A stretch of DNA of 64,000 nt from Candidatus Brocadia sinica JPN1 (lineage in GTDB: Bacteria; Planctomycetota; Brocadiia; Brocadiales; Brocadiaceae). The notes under the pieces were generated by a model. The model did not search any database, was not told the origin of the DNA, and saw only the letters and a program-made list of their open reading frames with translations. Below are positions 26,739 through 36,050 of this stretch, piece by piece; the first letter of the stretch is position 1, and each line of letters opens with the position of its first letter. The stretch spans positions 3,097,052 through 3,161,051 of the forward strand of contig NZ_BAFN01000001.1 in NCBI RefSeq assembly GCF_000949635.1. The letters run 5' to 3'. A program made the position numbers and the translations under genes.

Positions 26739-28367
26739 ATGAAAATAAATGATTTTAAAGATGCAATATCCTGCTGGAAGTTTATACTTTCAGACGTAAA
26801 ACGAAACGCAGGTCTTCTCAAAGAAATTAGAAGATTTGCAACAGAAAATACTGCGCCTGTTGAAATCGTTTTTGGTACATCAGGCTGGAGGGGTGAAACG
26901 GGCACCGATTTTACCTTTCATAACGTGCGCATAGTAACTACTGCGATTCTGGAAATGTTCAAGGCTGGCGGGCAGGAGGTGATGGAATCACTTGGAGTAA
27001 AGAATTTTGATGAGGTTAAAAGGCGGGGTGTGATTGTAGGCCATGACAACCGGTTTTTAGGGCCTGAATTCGCAACAGCCGTAATGGGATTGCTTGCGAG
27101 AGAAGGAATAAAGGTCTACTATGCAGGTGAGGCCACTACTCCGGAATTTTCCGCTGCCATTGATATGTTACATGCCGCCTGTTCTATAAACCTTACCCCT
27201 TCGCACAATCCGGCGAATTATTCAGGATTTAAATTTAATCCATCTGATGGAGGGCCCGCCGGTTCAGAGATAACAAAGGTTATCGAAAAAAATGCAAACA
27301 GGATGATGGCTGAGAAGACGATGATACAAGAACCAAAGGGAGGGGATTTCCACAAAATTGATACGATAAAACTCTATGAGGGCTTTCTGAAAAAACGTGG
27401 CACCCTAGACCTTGAGAGGATAAGGCGTTTTATAAGAGAGGCGGACTGTTTTGTTTGTATCGACCATGTCCATGGCGCTACGAGGAGAAGGCCGAATATA
27501 CTCCTGGGTGAAAGTCCGAAAATAAGATATTTAAGGGCGGATGATGACTATCTCTTTGGAGGCATACCACCAGAACCTTCAGGAAAGAATATGAAGTTGG
27601 TTATGGAGGTATTAGGAGAGAAAGAAAACAGATTTAAGTTGGGCGCCATAATGGATCCGGATGGTGACAGGATACGATTCACGGATGGGGAAACAGACAT
27701 TACTATGAACCACTTTGGAGCCATGGCGTTACATTTTTTGCATACATACAAGCATATTCCGGGTGTCCTGGTAAAGTCTGTAGCCACGAGCAACTTTGGA
27801 AATGCTATTGCCGGAAAACTCGGCGTTCCTATAAAAGAGACGGCAGTTGGTTTTAAAAATTTCAGACCCTATATGCTTCAGGACGCAAAAGAGAGGGCTA
27901 TCGTCTCATATGAGGAAAGCGACGGTATATCAGGCTATAATAATACGCTTGAAAAGGATGCCTTATTCGGGCTTTTGCTTGCAATTGAAATGATGGCAGT
28001 TACCGGGAAAAATATTGGTGAGTATCTCTGTGAACTTGAGAAGAAATTTGGGGCTTATTTTCCCGAAAGGGCCGGTGTGGAGGTTGACCGTTCTTTGGCA
28101 GGTGCGCCACTTCTTGAGAAGCTTTCGAGACTTCAGACAAAACTGACTGTCGGAAGCAAAATAACGGTTGGCAAAAATAGTAAAAATATCAAAACAATAA
28201 TAAATAGAGACGGAATAAAGGTTGTATTCGATGATGATTCGTGGTTTTTGATAAGGCCGTCAGGCACTGAGCCGAAGGTAAGATTTTATGTGGAGACACG
28301 GTCTTCAGAGGATCTGAGAGATATGATCGGGGCAGCTGAAAGGCTGACGAGAGAAGCACTTGCATAG
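26739..28367 (+). CDS. Phosphoglucomutase/phosphomannomutase family protein
   Basis: 542 residues from the ATG at 26739 (GGAGG upstream). The four alpha-D-phosphohexomutase motifs are present in order: substrate entry FGTSGWRGE, the phosphoserine loop TPSHNPANYSGFK, the metal loop DPDGDRIRF and the C-terminal phosphate grip RPSGTEPKVRFY. The sugar loop reads SYEESDGIS. The enzyme interconverts hexose-1- and hexose-6-phosphates; glucose or mannose preference cannot be decided. It follows the upstream minus-strand genes divergently and is followed by a broken nucleoside transporter. Confidence 0.93.
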   Translation: MKINDFKDAISCWKFILSDVKRNAGLLKEIRRFATENTAPVEIVFGTSGWRGETGTDFTFHNVRIVTTAILEMFKAGGQEVMESLGVKNFDEVKRRGVIVGHDNRFLGPEFATAVMGLLAREGIKVYYAGEATTPEFSAAIDMLHAACSINLTPSHNPANYSGFKFNPSDGGPAGSEITKVIEKNANRMMAEKTMIQEPKGGDFHKIDTIKLYEGFLKKRGTLDLERIRRFIREADCFVCIDHVHGATRRRPNILLGESPKIRYLRADDDYLFGGIPPEPSGKNMKLVMEVLGEKENRFKLGAIMDPDGDRIRFTDGETDITMNHFGAMALHFLHTYKHIPGVLVKSVATSNFGNAIAGKLGVPIKETAVGFKNFRPYMLQDAKERAIVSYEESDGISGYNNTLEKDALFGLLLAIEMMAVTGKNIGEYLCELEKKFGAYFPERAGVEVDRSLAGAPLLEKLSRLQTKLTVGSKITVGKNSKNIKTIINRDGIKVVFDDDSWFLIRPSGTEPKVRFYVETRSSEDLRDMIGAAERLTREALA

Positions 28368-28492
28368 GGGGGATACATGATACTGCGTCTGCTCCTTCTG
28401 CCGATCTATGTTCAACAGATTGCAGATTGTTGCCGTGTCATCTGGTGCATCATGATGAAGAGTACGTTCTCTAAAAATAAGGGTAAGGGAAA

Positions 28493-28884
28493 ATGATTAT
28501 TCAAGGTGTCCTTGGAATACTGGCTTTGATCACTATAGCCTGGTCCATGAGTGAAAACGAATGGAAGGTTAACTTGTACAATGTCATGGTACGGCTTGCA
28601 ATACAATTCATACTGGCTGCGGTTATGCTGAAACTTCCCGTGTTCAAAGAGATCTTTCAGGTGATGAGCAAAGTTGCTGTGTCTCTGGAAGAAGCTACGA
28701 AGGCGGGGGGCTTCTTCTGTGTTTGGCTATCTTGGCGGAGGTTCACTTCCCTTTGATGAAAAATCACCGGGTTCGAGATTTGTCCTATGAGATAGTCTCT
28801 TTGTGGGTTAAGTCCATTATAGCCGGAACCCTTGCTACCTGCATGACCGGCGCAACCGTGGGAATTTTTGCGATTAATGTTTAA
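28493..28884 (+). pseudogene. Collapsed concentrative nucleoside transporter (NupC family)
   Basis: The start matches a CNT N-terminus (GVLGILALITIAWSMSEN, then VMVRLAIQFILAAVML). At the G-run 28705-28710 the frame shifts: the conserved continuation SVFGYLGGGSLPFDEKSPGS follows only after removing one G. Then, after a second frame change near 28788, the sequence jumps to the family's extreme C-terminus (KSIIAGTLATCMTGATVGIF) and a stop at 28884. The whole transport core of ~250 residues is missing, so this is an internally deleted pseudogene. Confidence 0.8.
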
Positions 28885-29320
28885 GTTTGTGTTGTAAAAA
28901 TACCGGTTCATTTCGTTATCGGCTAGGAGACTATTCTCACGGATAAGAAGCGTCGTTTCTGCCCTTGAACAGGTTATGGTTCTCAGGTAATGACCTGAAT
29001 TAATATTTGACATATGGAATATTTTTTTATAATAACCTCTCTTTTGTTTTTCCTGTAAATTTTGGTACATGTTTCTCGCTTGGTGGTTAATTTAAACCAA
29101 TGATTTCCTTTTAAATAGTTCATGTATTTTATGCGTGATGTAATAACTCATTGATTTTGGAGAGGTTGCCTCTTTTGTTTGTTTTGGTACGATATATGCT
29201 CTGCTGTACGTGACAAAAATGGTTAAGGTAACCGTTTGAGTTGACACGCCGGCGATAAACAGGCAGCAGTTCGTATTGATAACAGTATAAACTTTGGTTC
29301 ATTGGCGGAGGTTAAAGAAG
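28885..29320. other. Intergenic leader of the cytochrome array
   Basis: No gene on either strand; the minus frame at 28657-29070 is a shadow of the transporter remnant. The region should hold the promoter for the cytochrome genes, but no consensus -35/-10 pair is convincing. Confidence 0.45.
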
Positions 29321-29851
29321 TTGATAAGAAAGAGTTTTTTTGCAGGACTTGTTGTTGTCGGATGCATTATAGCAACTCAGGGGTTTGCCGATGAGGCGCC
29401 GAAGGGTGAAAAAGAAAAAAGTGAATTAGCAAAGATTATGGGTGAAATAGACAAACACTATAAGGCCGTTGAACAAATATCTGGTTATTACAAATATACC
29501 AGTAATGATTGGAAGGTTATATCCGAGGCGAGTGCAAACATTACCCAACTGACTAAGACAATTATCAGTAAATTTCCTCGTCCTGATGATAAAAAATACC
29601 AGGACTTGAACAAGATAATGTTGTCAGAGGCAGAAAAGATGTTAGAAGTTGTAAACCATAAGGACGAGAAAGGGGCACTGGAAGATGCCCAATGGCAAGT
29701 AAGACGGTTAAGGCAAACGTGTGCTTTATGCCATAAACATTTAGGAATTCATATTTACCCGCAATTGTATCCTGGTAAAAAAGAGGAATTACAACCTGGA
29801 CAACAAGAAATACCCGCACCAAAGGAAACGGGCGTTCCAAAAGATTGGTAG
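29321..29851 (+). CDS. Secreted monohaem cytochrome c, C-terminal haem
   Basis: 176 residues. The likely start is a TTG at 29321, nine bases after a GGAGG; a TTG further upstream at 29294 has no ribosome site. A signal peptide (IRKSFFAGLVVVGCIIAT, then QGFADEAP) precedes a helical domain with one haem site CALCHK near residue ~142, so the haem lies at the end of a four-helix-bundle-like protein, as in class II cytochromes c. A proline- and glutamine-rich tail follows (QPGQQEIPAPKE). First of three tandem small cytochromes. Confidence 0.78.
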   Translation: MIRKSFFAGLVVVGCIIATQGFADEAPKGEKEKSELAKIMGEIDKHYKAVEQISGYYKYTSNDWKVISEASANITQLTKTIISKFPRPDDKKYQDLNKIMLSEAEKMLEVVNHKDEKGALEDAQWQVRRLRQTCALCHKHLGIHIYPQLYPGKKEELQPGQQEIPAPKETGVPKDW

Positions 29852-29884
29852 AGATTTTCTCCAGGGAGCATCGTTGTTAATACG

Positions 29885-29914
29885 GCAAGAAATCAGATTT
29901 TTACCGTTTCTTGC
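29885..29914 (+). terminator. Possible terminator after the first cytochrome
   Basis: GCAAGAAA (29885-29892) pairs with TTTCTTGC (29907-29914) around a 14-base loop, followed by TTAATC. A weak U-run makes it uncertain. Confidence 0.45.
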
Positions 29915-30479
29915 TTAATCGACCATAAAATTTTTCCTTGACTCATTTTGTCTTCAATGATATATTGCCGGGAATCGGGGTTTTAAAATCAATCTCGCTG
30001 TGGTCTCGTCAGATTTTTGGTAGCAGCGACAGAGAAACTGGCTACTACCCGCTATGCCCCTTTTCCCATACGTTTTTTCTGCTTCAAGTACATAAAGAGT
30101 CTTGGTTCCTAAAATAATCTTGATCTCCCGGACGTTCTTCCTTATATAAGAAGAAAGAACGGTATGGTTTCGCGCAGTTTGCAAGGTACATGCCGTTGGG
30201 AAATGCAAGGGTTGTTGTGTTTTTATATGCCGGGTAGATTGTTTATATTACGACATTTGCACTATGCATTCAATGTTTTTTAGTTATGAAGGGAGGTGAA
30301 GTGAAAGTTTGAAGTTTAGGGGCTGGTTGCTAAGTTCGAGGGATGCCGATTAAGGAATAAAAGCCCTTTTATGCTAAGGCGTTTTCTTGTTTATCAGGAG
30401 CAGATGTTTTGTTGTAATTCCATAAGTGGTATGTACGTTTATAAAGTTATTTAGAAAAAAGGAAAGTGAGGAGGGGAAA
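29915..30479. other. Long non-coding gap inside the cytochrome array
   Basis: About 565 bases without a supported gene; a minus frame at 29954-30208 has no homology. A hairpin built on CGTTCTT/AAGAACG encloses CTTATATAAG at about 30133-30161. The gap separates the first cytochrome from the following two, suggesting that they have their own promoter. Confidence 0.45.
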
Positions 30480-30890
30480 ATGAGGCTAAAAAAAGGTATT
30501 TTCGCCGGAACGATTACATTATTCATTGCTGCGGTGTCATCAGTGAGTTATGGACAGGCAAGCCAGGGCGAGTTATGTAAAAAAATGTGGGATAACTTTC
30601 AGACAATGAGAGCTATGACCGGGCTTTCCGCTGCAGATGATAGTCAATTTGCGAAATTTTCGGCAGCTGCAAAGGCAATTAACGCAGATACTGAGACTTC
30701 CAAGGGCAAATTTGCAACCGATAAGAATTATAACGTTTTGAATGACGAGGTTCTCTATCATTCAACCGAGATTGATAAGGCAGCATCAAACAAGGATCTC
30801 GAAGAAATTCAGGTGCAGTTCAGAAGGCTAACGATTGCCTGCAGGAATTGTCATAAGATTTATAGATCAGAGCTAAAGCTCGTTCCGTAA
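30480..30890 (+). CDS. Secreted monohaem cytochrome c, class II-like
   Basis: 136 residues from the ATG at 30480 with GAGGAGGGG before it. Signal peptide (RLKKGIFAGTITLFIAAVSS, cut near SYGQASQ), then a helical domain ending in CRNCHKIYRS, the C-terminal haem site characteristic of class II cytochromes c (cytochrome c' or c-556 fold). It resembles the first cytochrome of the array in architecture (helices, then Q-W/F-RR-L...C..CH: QVQFRRLTIACRNCH versus QWQVRRLRQTCALCH), so the two are diverged paralogues. Function in electron transfer is inferred only. Confidence 0.84.
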   Translation: MRLKKGIFAGTITLFIAAVSSVSYGQASQGELCKKMWDNFQTMRAMTGLSAADDSQFAKFSAAAKAINADTETSKGKFATDKNYNVLNDEVLYHSTEIDKAASNKDLEEIQVQFRRLTIACRNCHKIYRSELKLVP

Positions 30891-30946
30891 TAAAATACAT
30901 TAGACATCCTACATACATTATAAAATAAATGAGGAGGAATTGAATC

Positions 30947-31327
30947 ATGAAATTGTTGCGTTTATCATACATAATACCCACCGTTGTAGGTCTGGGGTTA
31001 TCTATAACCAGTTCAGCATGGGCATTGACTCATCACACCCCTGGCGATACGACAAAGAGTCCATATACGATTTTCGCTGGTCTTGGTTTTGCTGTACAAG
31101 AGAGCTGTTATTTTTGCCACGGAAATGGTGGTAAGGGTACCGCTAAGGGGCACGAGTACGGAGTTCCTGATTTTACCGATCCAGCTTTCCAATCGTCAAA
31201 AACAGATGAACAGCTGGTAAAGCACATCAACGCGGGTAAGGGAAAATGCCCTGGTTATCAGGGAAAGATGTCACCTGAAATGATCGAGAAGATGGTAGAA
31301 ATTGTGAGAAATTTTGGTACAAAATAA
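30947..31327 (+). CDS. Secreted class I cytochrome c
   Basis: 126 residues with a ribosome site GAGGAGGAA. Signal peptide (MKLLRLSYIIPTVVGLGLS, cut near SAWALTH). The haem motif CYFCHGNGGKGTAKG lies in the N-terminal half, with VPDFTD and a later GYQGKMSPEMI whose Met is the probable sixth ligand, followed by a final helix. This is a class I fold, unlike the two preceding genes. It is 56 bases behind the second cytochrome and ends the array at a bidirectional terminator. Confidence 0.9.
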   Translation: MKLLRLSYIIPTVVGLGLSITSSAWALTHHTPGDTTKSPYTIFAGLGFAVQESCYFCHGNGGKGTAKGHEYGVPDFTDPAFQSSKTDEQLVKHINAGKGKCPGYQGKMSPEMIEKMVEIVRNFGTK

Positions 31328-31381
31328 CCATAGCAGTTATTTTCGCAATCTCAAGATCAAAATAAAGAGTGAAAAATAGAA

Positions 31382-31422
31382 AAAGGGGGTATATAAAATA
31401 TACTGTTTTATATACCCCTTTT
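31382..31422. terminator. Bidirectional terminator between convergent genes
   Basis: GGGGTATATAAAA and TTTTATATACCCC form a 13-base stem around TATACTG, flanked by AAAA on the left and TTTT on the right, so it works in both directions between the cytochrome array and the isochorismatase-like gene. Confidence 0.85.
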
Positions 31423-31448
31423 GCGTTTTTGCGAGGAGTTCAGAGATT

Positions 31449-31991
31449 TTACAGTATCTCCGCATGGAAAAGCCGCTTTATTTGCTGCAAGGCAAATTGG
31501 TGTTCACTTTCGGTAAGCGCAGCAACGCAATCCTGAGGGATAATAATTTTATAGCCTCTCATATAGGCATCTGCTGCAGTATATAAAACACAAATGTTTG
31601 TTACTACTCCGGTAATTATGAAATGCGTTATGCCTAATCTTTTGAGCAATTTATCCAGAGAGGTTTTATAAAAGCAGGAGTAGCTTTTTTTTGCCACCAC
31701 AAAATCTTCTTTCTGTGGTTTCAGTTGTTTGATAACGTCCGCACCTTCGGTTCCTTTTACGGCATGCCTTGGCCATAGCTGAAATTCTGGGTCTTTCTCT
31801 TTATGTGTATCGCAGCAGTAAATAATGGGAATATGCTTCTTCCTTGCCTTTTTTATTTCTTTCCTGATGTTACCGATTATCGCTCTTGCGGTGGGAACTT
31901 CGAGAGAAGCTCCTTTATTAACAAAATCGTTTAACATATCAGCGATGAGAAGGGCATACTTTTCTTTGCCGGGTTGTTTTGCATTTTCCAT
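31449..31991 (-). CDS. Isochorismatase-like cysteine hydrolase
   Basis: 180 residues, complete isochorismatase-like fold. The catalytic triad is visible: Asp in LLIADMLNDFV, Lys in RHAVKGTEG and Cys in ITGVVTNICVLYTAADA. A metal or substrate segment YCCDTHKEKDPEF matches nicotinamidase-related proteins. The reaction could be deamidation of nicotinamide or a related compound; the specificity is not decidable. It is the last gene of a minus-strand series that begins with the OYE-type reductase. Confidence 0.9.
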   Translation of the reverse strand: MENAKQPGKEKYALLIADMLNDFVNKGASLEVPTARAIIGNIRKEIKKARKKHIPIIYCCDTHKEKDPEFQLWPRHAVKGTEGADVIKQLKPQKEDFVVAKKSYSCFYKTSLDKLLKRLGITHFIITGVVTNICVLYTAADAYMRGYKIIIPQDCVAALTESEHQFALQQIKRLFHAEIL

Positions 31992-32022
31992 ATTTTAATC
32001 TCTCGTGAGAGATGTATACCGG

Positions 32023-32790
32023 TTAAAGGGTAAATCTTGCAAAATCCTCTGCAAAAATGACCTCACCATGATAAATATTTTTCAGTTCCCCTGGTAAGCA
32101 GGTATTCTTCTTTATGCTGAAATCACAGACTGGATAAAAGTGCGACAATAGTAATCTGTCGCATTGTGATTCCTTCGCAATTTGAGCGCAAAGTCTGGGG
32201 GTAAGATGGCCTTCAACCTTTTGGCCATCTGGAAAAGAGCATTCAAGAATCAGGGTATTAACTTTTCTGGCTAAACGCAGGATGCCTTCACAATAATCCG
32301 TATCACCTGAGTACGTCAGAGTTTTACCCTCTAAGGATTCTATGCGGAAGCCGATACTATGCATTGAATGTTGTGTGGGCTCTACGATAACCTTCCAATC
32401 ACAATAGACTATTTCCCCTTTGTCGATTTCTTTTAGATGCAGATCAAAGGTTTTGGGTTTTATCGTTTCTCCAAATACCCATAACAAGCCTTCATGAAAT
32501 GCCTTTAAACCCGTGGGACCTGTAATAGAAAGAGGCTTGGTTCTTTTCGGCTCATTATATCGCATTGCAAAAAGGAATGAAACAAGGTCCAGCGAGTGGT
32601 CTGGGTGGAAATGGGAATAGTAGATGTGGTCAATATCCAAATAGGTAATACCTGCAAGGAATAGTTGCCTTAAAGAGCCGGGGCCGGTGTCAAAAATAAG
32701 ATGTTTGTCTCTTATCTTTAAGAGGGTACATGGATATGCCCTTTTCTCCGATGGCATGCCTGTGCCAGAACCGATAATCGTTAGTTCCAT
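32023..32790 (-). CDS. Metallo-beta-lactamase-fold hydrolase, RNase Z-like
   Basis: 255 residues. N-terminal LTIIGSGTGMPSEKRAYPC, zinc motif YSHFHPDHSLDL (the HxHxDH signature), then TQHSMHSIGFRIE, YSGDTDYCEGILRLA and LLSHFYPVCD. The layout is that of RNase Z/arylsulfatase-like MBL proteins, but the length is below the ~300 of true tRNase Z, so a small-molecule phosphodiesterase or similar role is equally likely. Its ATG overlaps the end of the upstream gene by 10 bases, showing an operon. Confidence 0.87.
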   Translation of the reverse strand: MELTIIGSGTGMPSEKRAYPCTLLKIRDKHLIFDTGPGSLRQLFLAGITYLDIDHIYYSHFHPDHSLDLVSFLFAMRYNEPKRTKPLSITGPTGLKAFHEGLLWVFGETIKPKTFDLHLKEIDKGEIVYCDWKVIVEPTQHSMHSIGFRIESLEGKTLTYSGDTDYCEGILRLARKVNTLILECSFPDGQKVEGHLTPRLCAQIAKESQCDRLLLSHFYPVCDFSIKKNTCLPGELKNIYHGEVIFAEDFARFTL

Positions 32791-34109
32791 TTTACAAAAT
32801 TTACACCGTCCATATCACCAGGTAGCGGAATATCCAGCGAATGTAAGATAGTTGCTGTAACATCGGTAATCGCTAAAGAATGCTGGGTGATATTTTTGTG
32901 ATTCACATACACAAAAGCATTGTCGTAGGTATGCATACCGCTAAAAACTCCCTTACCCAAGAGCGCTTCCTTATAGATAGCCCCTTTTAAATCGTAGCCA
33001 TGCTTGGGTTCTATCACCAGGTCAGGCGCTCTGTCGAAATATTTTCCATGATATATTTCTTCCCGTTTGTGGATTTTATCAATTATGGTTGTTTTTGTGA
33101 CAGGGTCTTTCAACCCAGTAAGTTTGGATATGAGCATGTTCCTCAATTGTTCATAATCATTGCCTGCCTCTACACATCCATGTGGTTCCCGTCCTTTCAG
33201 ATTGATATAAATTCTTCCGGGGTCAAGACAGTAAGCCCTTGATCCCTCGCCCATATCAGCTAAGGATTTAGGCGGAGTCGTTTTGAAATGTAAAAAACCC
33301 TCCTCCTTTAACCAGTGATTAATATATACCTCCTGTTGTAAAGCACAAAATCCGTGGTCAGACAGAAGAATAAGCGTGGTGTCGTTGTCAATATTTTCCA
33401 TAATTTTGCCGATAGCGGCGTCTATTTTTTTATAATAGTCCAGAAATAAAGGGCTGTATTTGGGGTCGTTTCTTTCCGTAAATTCCCAGAAGAAGTGGTG
33501 CAGTCTATCTGTCTCTGTAAATATTCCAATAAAAAGGTCCCAGACTTCATTCTTCATGAAATGGAGAATTGCCCTGGTTCTCTTTTCCAATGTCAGAAAT
33601 AAATCGTCAAACAACTTGTCCTTTGACTCATGAATGAGTTGTGTTTCAACATCGATTTTGTATCCCATTTCCTTCAAAGCGGGCACAATTGAAGCTGGAA
33701 ACGATGCCCGACCAAGGTCTATTGCAACGAATCCCGCTATAAGGATACCATTCATTTCTGAGGCAGGGTACGTCGATGGCACGTTAATCACGACAGACCG
33801 CTTGTTATAATTGCTGAGGATATCCCAGATCGGTTTACCCTGTATATGTTTTGAATTAGGGTAGTACATATCGTAGGTGTTGGGAATTCTGTCCATGAAG
33901 CCAAAAACGCCGTGTTTGGCCGGGTTTTTCCCTGTCATAAATGACGTCCATGCTACTGATGATACTGCAGGGTGTGTGGACTTCATCTCCCGGAGTGAAC
34001 CCGCGGAGAGTAATTTGGATAAATTTGGGCAGATACCTTGTTGTGTTAATTTATGAACGAGGCTGTAAGGAGTTCCATCCAGGCCAATGACAATCGTTTT
34101 TTTCCCCAT
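32781..34109 (-). CDS. Alkaline-phosphatase-superfamily nucleotide pyrophosphatase/phosphodiesterase
   Basis: 442 residues. The type I phosphodiesterase fold is seen in VIGLDGTPYSLVHKL (metal Asp), HPAVSSVAWTSFMTGKNP (nucleophile Ser/Thr region), FTETDRLHHFFWE (metal Asp and His) and LLSDHGFCALQ (metal Asp-His). No signal peptide. Members act on phosphodiesters, phosphonates or lipid head groups; specificity is unknown. Its stop overlaps the start of the metallo-hydrolase gene, and the OYE-type gene is 15 bases upstream, so the three genes are one transcript. Confidence 0.86.
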   Translation of the reverse strand: MGKKTIVIGLDGTPYSLVHKLTQQGICPNLSKLLSAGSLREMKSTHPAVSSVAWTSFMTGKNPAKHGVFGFMDRIPNTYDMYYPNSKHIQGKPIWDILSNYNKRSVVINVPSTYPASEMNGILIAGFVAIDLGRASFPASIVPALKEMGYKIDVETQLIHESKDKLFDDLFLTLEKRTRAILHFMKNEVWDLFIGIFTETDRLHHFFWEFTERNDPKYSPLFLDYYKKIDAAIGKIMENIDNDTTLILLSDHGFCALQQEVYINHWLKEEGFLHFKTTPPKSLADMGEGSRAYCLDPGRIYINLKGREPHGCVEAGNDYEQLRNMLISKLTGLKDPVTKTTIIDKIHKREEIYHGKYFDRAPDLVIEPKHGYDLKGAIYKEALLGKGVFSGMHTYDNAFVYVNHKNITQHSLAITDVTATILHSLDIPLPGDMDGVNFVKWN

Positions 34110-34124
34110 GCGATTTCTCGTCCT

Positions 34125-36050
34125 TTATATTTTTATCCCGATTTCTACACCTTCAGCAACGGCTTCAAGCGCTGTACGGCCTGCCACTGCATCACCGGCA
34201 GTATAAACCTCAGGAACAAAGGTTTGAATAGATGCTGCAAGGGTACTGTTGGGTTGATGAAGCGTGGGAATAACGATCGTATCAAACCCATCAAGTTTCT
34301 GATCTGCTTCTCTTCGGCGGCTGATGACGAGGTAATTGTGCCCAATCTCAGTGACCTTTGCGTTGATATGTAATTGAGCGCCCATTTTTTTCAGACGTTC
34401 GCAAACATGATAGCGGGGATGCGCAACCAAACCTAATCCAAGGACACGCCGCATTTCTATAAGGGTAATTTTTTTGCCCCGGGATGCGAGGAAGTCGGCA
34501 AGTTCGCAACCCTCCGGGCCCCCGCCAACAATGGCTATGTTATTTCCCATGGTATCAGCAGACAGGAAGGCTTTCGTAACATTCAGTACGCCGTTGTTTT
34601 GTGTGCCATTGATTTCAACGGGAACGTTTCTGGCTCCATGCGCAAGAACGACTGCATCGGCCGAAAATTGTTTGATAGATTCAGCAGTTGCTTCTTTGTT
34701 GAGCAGAATCGTAGTATTTGTCTTTTTAACCTGGCTTATTAAATAATCGAGAAATTTTCCCAAGGACTCTTTCCTGGGCGCCAGGGATGCATAACGAAAA
34801 CTTCCGCCAAGCTGTGACTCCTTTTCCCACAAAGTAACATTATGTCCACGGCTGGATAGTAAATGAGCAGCAGAGAGCCCGGCAGGTCCACCCCCAATGA
34901 TAAGTATTTTCTTTGGTTGTGTGGTTTTTGTTGTGCAGGAAATGCCTTCTTTGCCAATGTAAGGGTTAACCGTGCATACAAGCTTTTTCTCGGAGATACT
35001 TTCGATACACCGGTTACAGCTTATGCAGGTTCTTACCTCATCAAGCCGGCCTTCTTTTACCTTGTTGGGGAAGTATGGGTCAGCAATAAGGGTGCGCCCC
35101 AATACAATGAGGTCGGCCTTGTTTTCTTGCAGTACGTTTTCGGCCATCGTGGGATTAACAATCCTGCCAACAGCTAATACGGGTATTTTTACAACAGACT
35201 TGATCCCTTCTGCAAGATGGATAAAACAGCCTTCTTCTAAATAATAACAGGGTATATTAAAAAAGGCGGATGCGTAGTTGCATGCAGAAACGTGAATGGC
35301 GCTGGCGCCAGCCTTTTCAAGTATCCTGGCTATCTCTTTACTTTCCTCCAGTTTGAGTCCAGAATTGGTGTACTCGTCTGCGCTGATACGGCATATTACC
35401 GGATAGTCTTCGGGTACATGTTTTCTGATGGTTTCGACAATCTCCCTGGCAAATCGTGAACGGCGGGCTGTGTCTCCCCCGTAATCGTCTGTTCGTATAT
35501 TCGATTCCGGGGAAAGGAATTGATTCGCCAGATATCCATGCGCCATGTGGATTTCGACACCATCGAATCCTGACTTTATGGCACGGATGGCACCATCGGC
35601 GAATTTATTGATTATAGCCTTGATTTCTTCACCCGTTAATTCCTTGGGCATTTCCTTGGTTAAAGGGCTCGGAATGGCAGAAGGGGCTACTGGTTTCAGA
35701 CCGGTAAAATAGGACAACGCCTCTTTGCCTGCATGGCTTAATTGTATAACAATCTTTCCGCCTACTGTGTGGATGCTGTCCGTTAGTTTTTTTAAACCCG
35801 GAATAAATTTGTTATCATGTATGCATAGCATACCGTCATTAACCCTGCCAACGGGATCAATAGCAGTATTTTCCAGGGTAATGTATCCCACTCCTCCCAA
35901 AGCACGCTCTCTGTAGTAAGCGATAATCTCCTCTGTTACAAAGCCCTCTTTATCGCATAAATGGGTTTCCATAGGGGACATCACCATACGGTTCTTTACG
36001 CTGAGTGAACCTATCTTAAATGGGCTGAAGAGTTTCGGAAAAGCAGTCAT
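34125..36050 (-). CDS. NADH:flavin oxidoreductase (OYE/2,4-dienoyl-CoA reductase type)
   Basis: 641 residues. N-terminal TIM-barrel FMN domain (residues ~1-340: NRMVMSPMETHLC, HAGKEAL, FDGVEIHMAHGYLANQFLSP, AVGRIVNP), a cysteine motif for one [4Fe-4S] (CISCNRCIE, with a later Cys in KLVCTVNP), then an FAD/NADH domain with GGGPAGLSAAHLLSSRGH and a second dinucleotide fold IVGGGPEGCELADFLA. This is the architecture of trimethylamine dehydrogenase and dienoyl-CoA reductase. Substrate unknown. First gene of a compact operon with the phosphodiesterase-like and MBL genes. GGAGG stands 12 bases before the ATG. Confidence 0.9.
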   Translation of the reverse strand: MTAFPKLFSPFKIGSLSVKNRMVMSPMETHLCDKEGFVTEEIIAYYRERALGGVGYITLENTAIDPVGRVNDGMLCIHDNKFIPGLKKLTDSIHTVGGKIVIQLSHAGKEALSYFTGLKPVAPSAIPSPLTKEMPKELTGEEIKAIINKFADGAIRAIKSGFDGVEIHMAHGYLANQFLSPESNIRTDDYGGDTARRSRFAREIVETIRKHVPEDYPVICRISADEYTNSGLKLEESKEIARILEKAGASAIHVSACNYASAFFNIPCYYLEEGCFIHLAEGIKSVVKIPVLAVGRIVNPTMAENVLQENKADLIVLGRTLIADPYFPNKVKEGRLDEVRTCISCNRCIESISEKKLVCTVNPYIGKEGISCTTKTTQPKKILIIGGGPAGLSAAHLLSSRGHNVTLWEKESQLGGSFRYASLAPRKESLGKFLDYLISQVKKTNTTILLNKEATAESIKQFSADAVVLAHGARNVPVEINGTQNNGVLNVTKAFLSADTMGNNIAIVGGGPEGCELADFLASRGKKITLIEMRRVLGLGLVAHPRYHVCERLKKMGAQLHINAKVTEIGHNYLVISRRREADQKLDGFDTIVIPTLHQPNSTLAASIQTFVPEVYTAGDAVAGRTALEAVAEGVEIGIKI

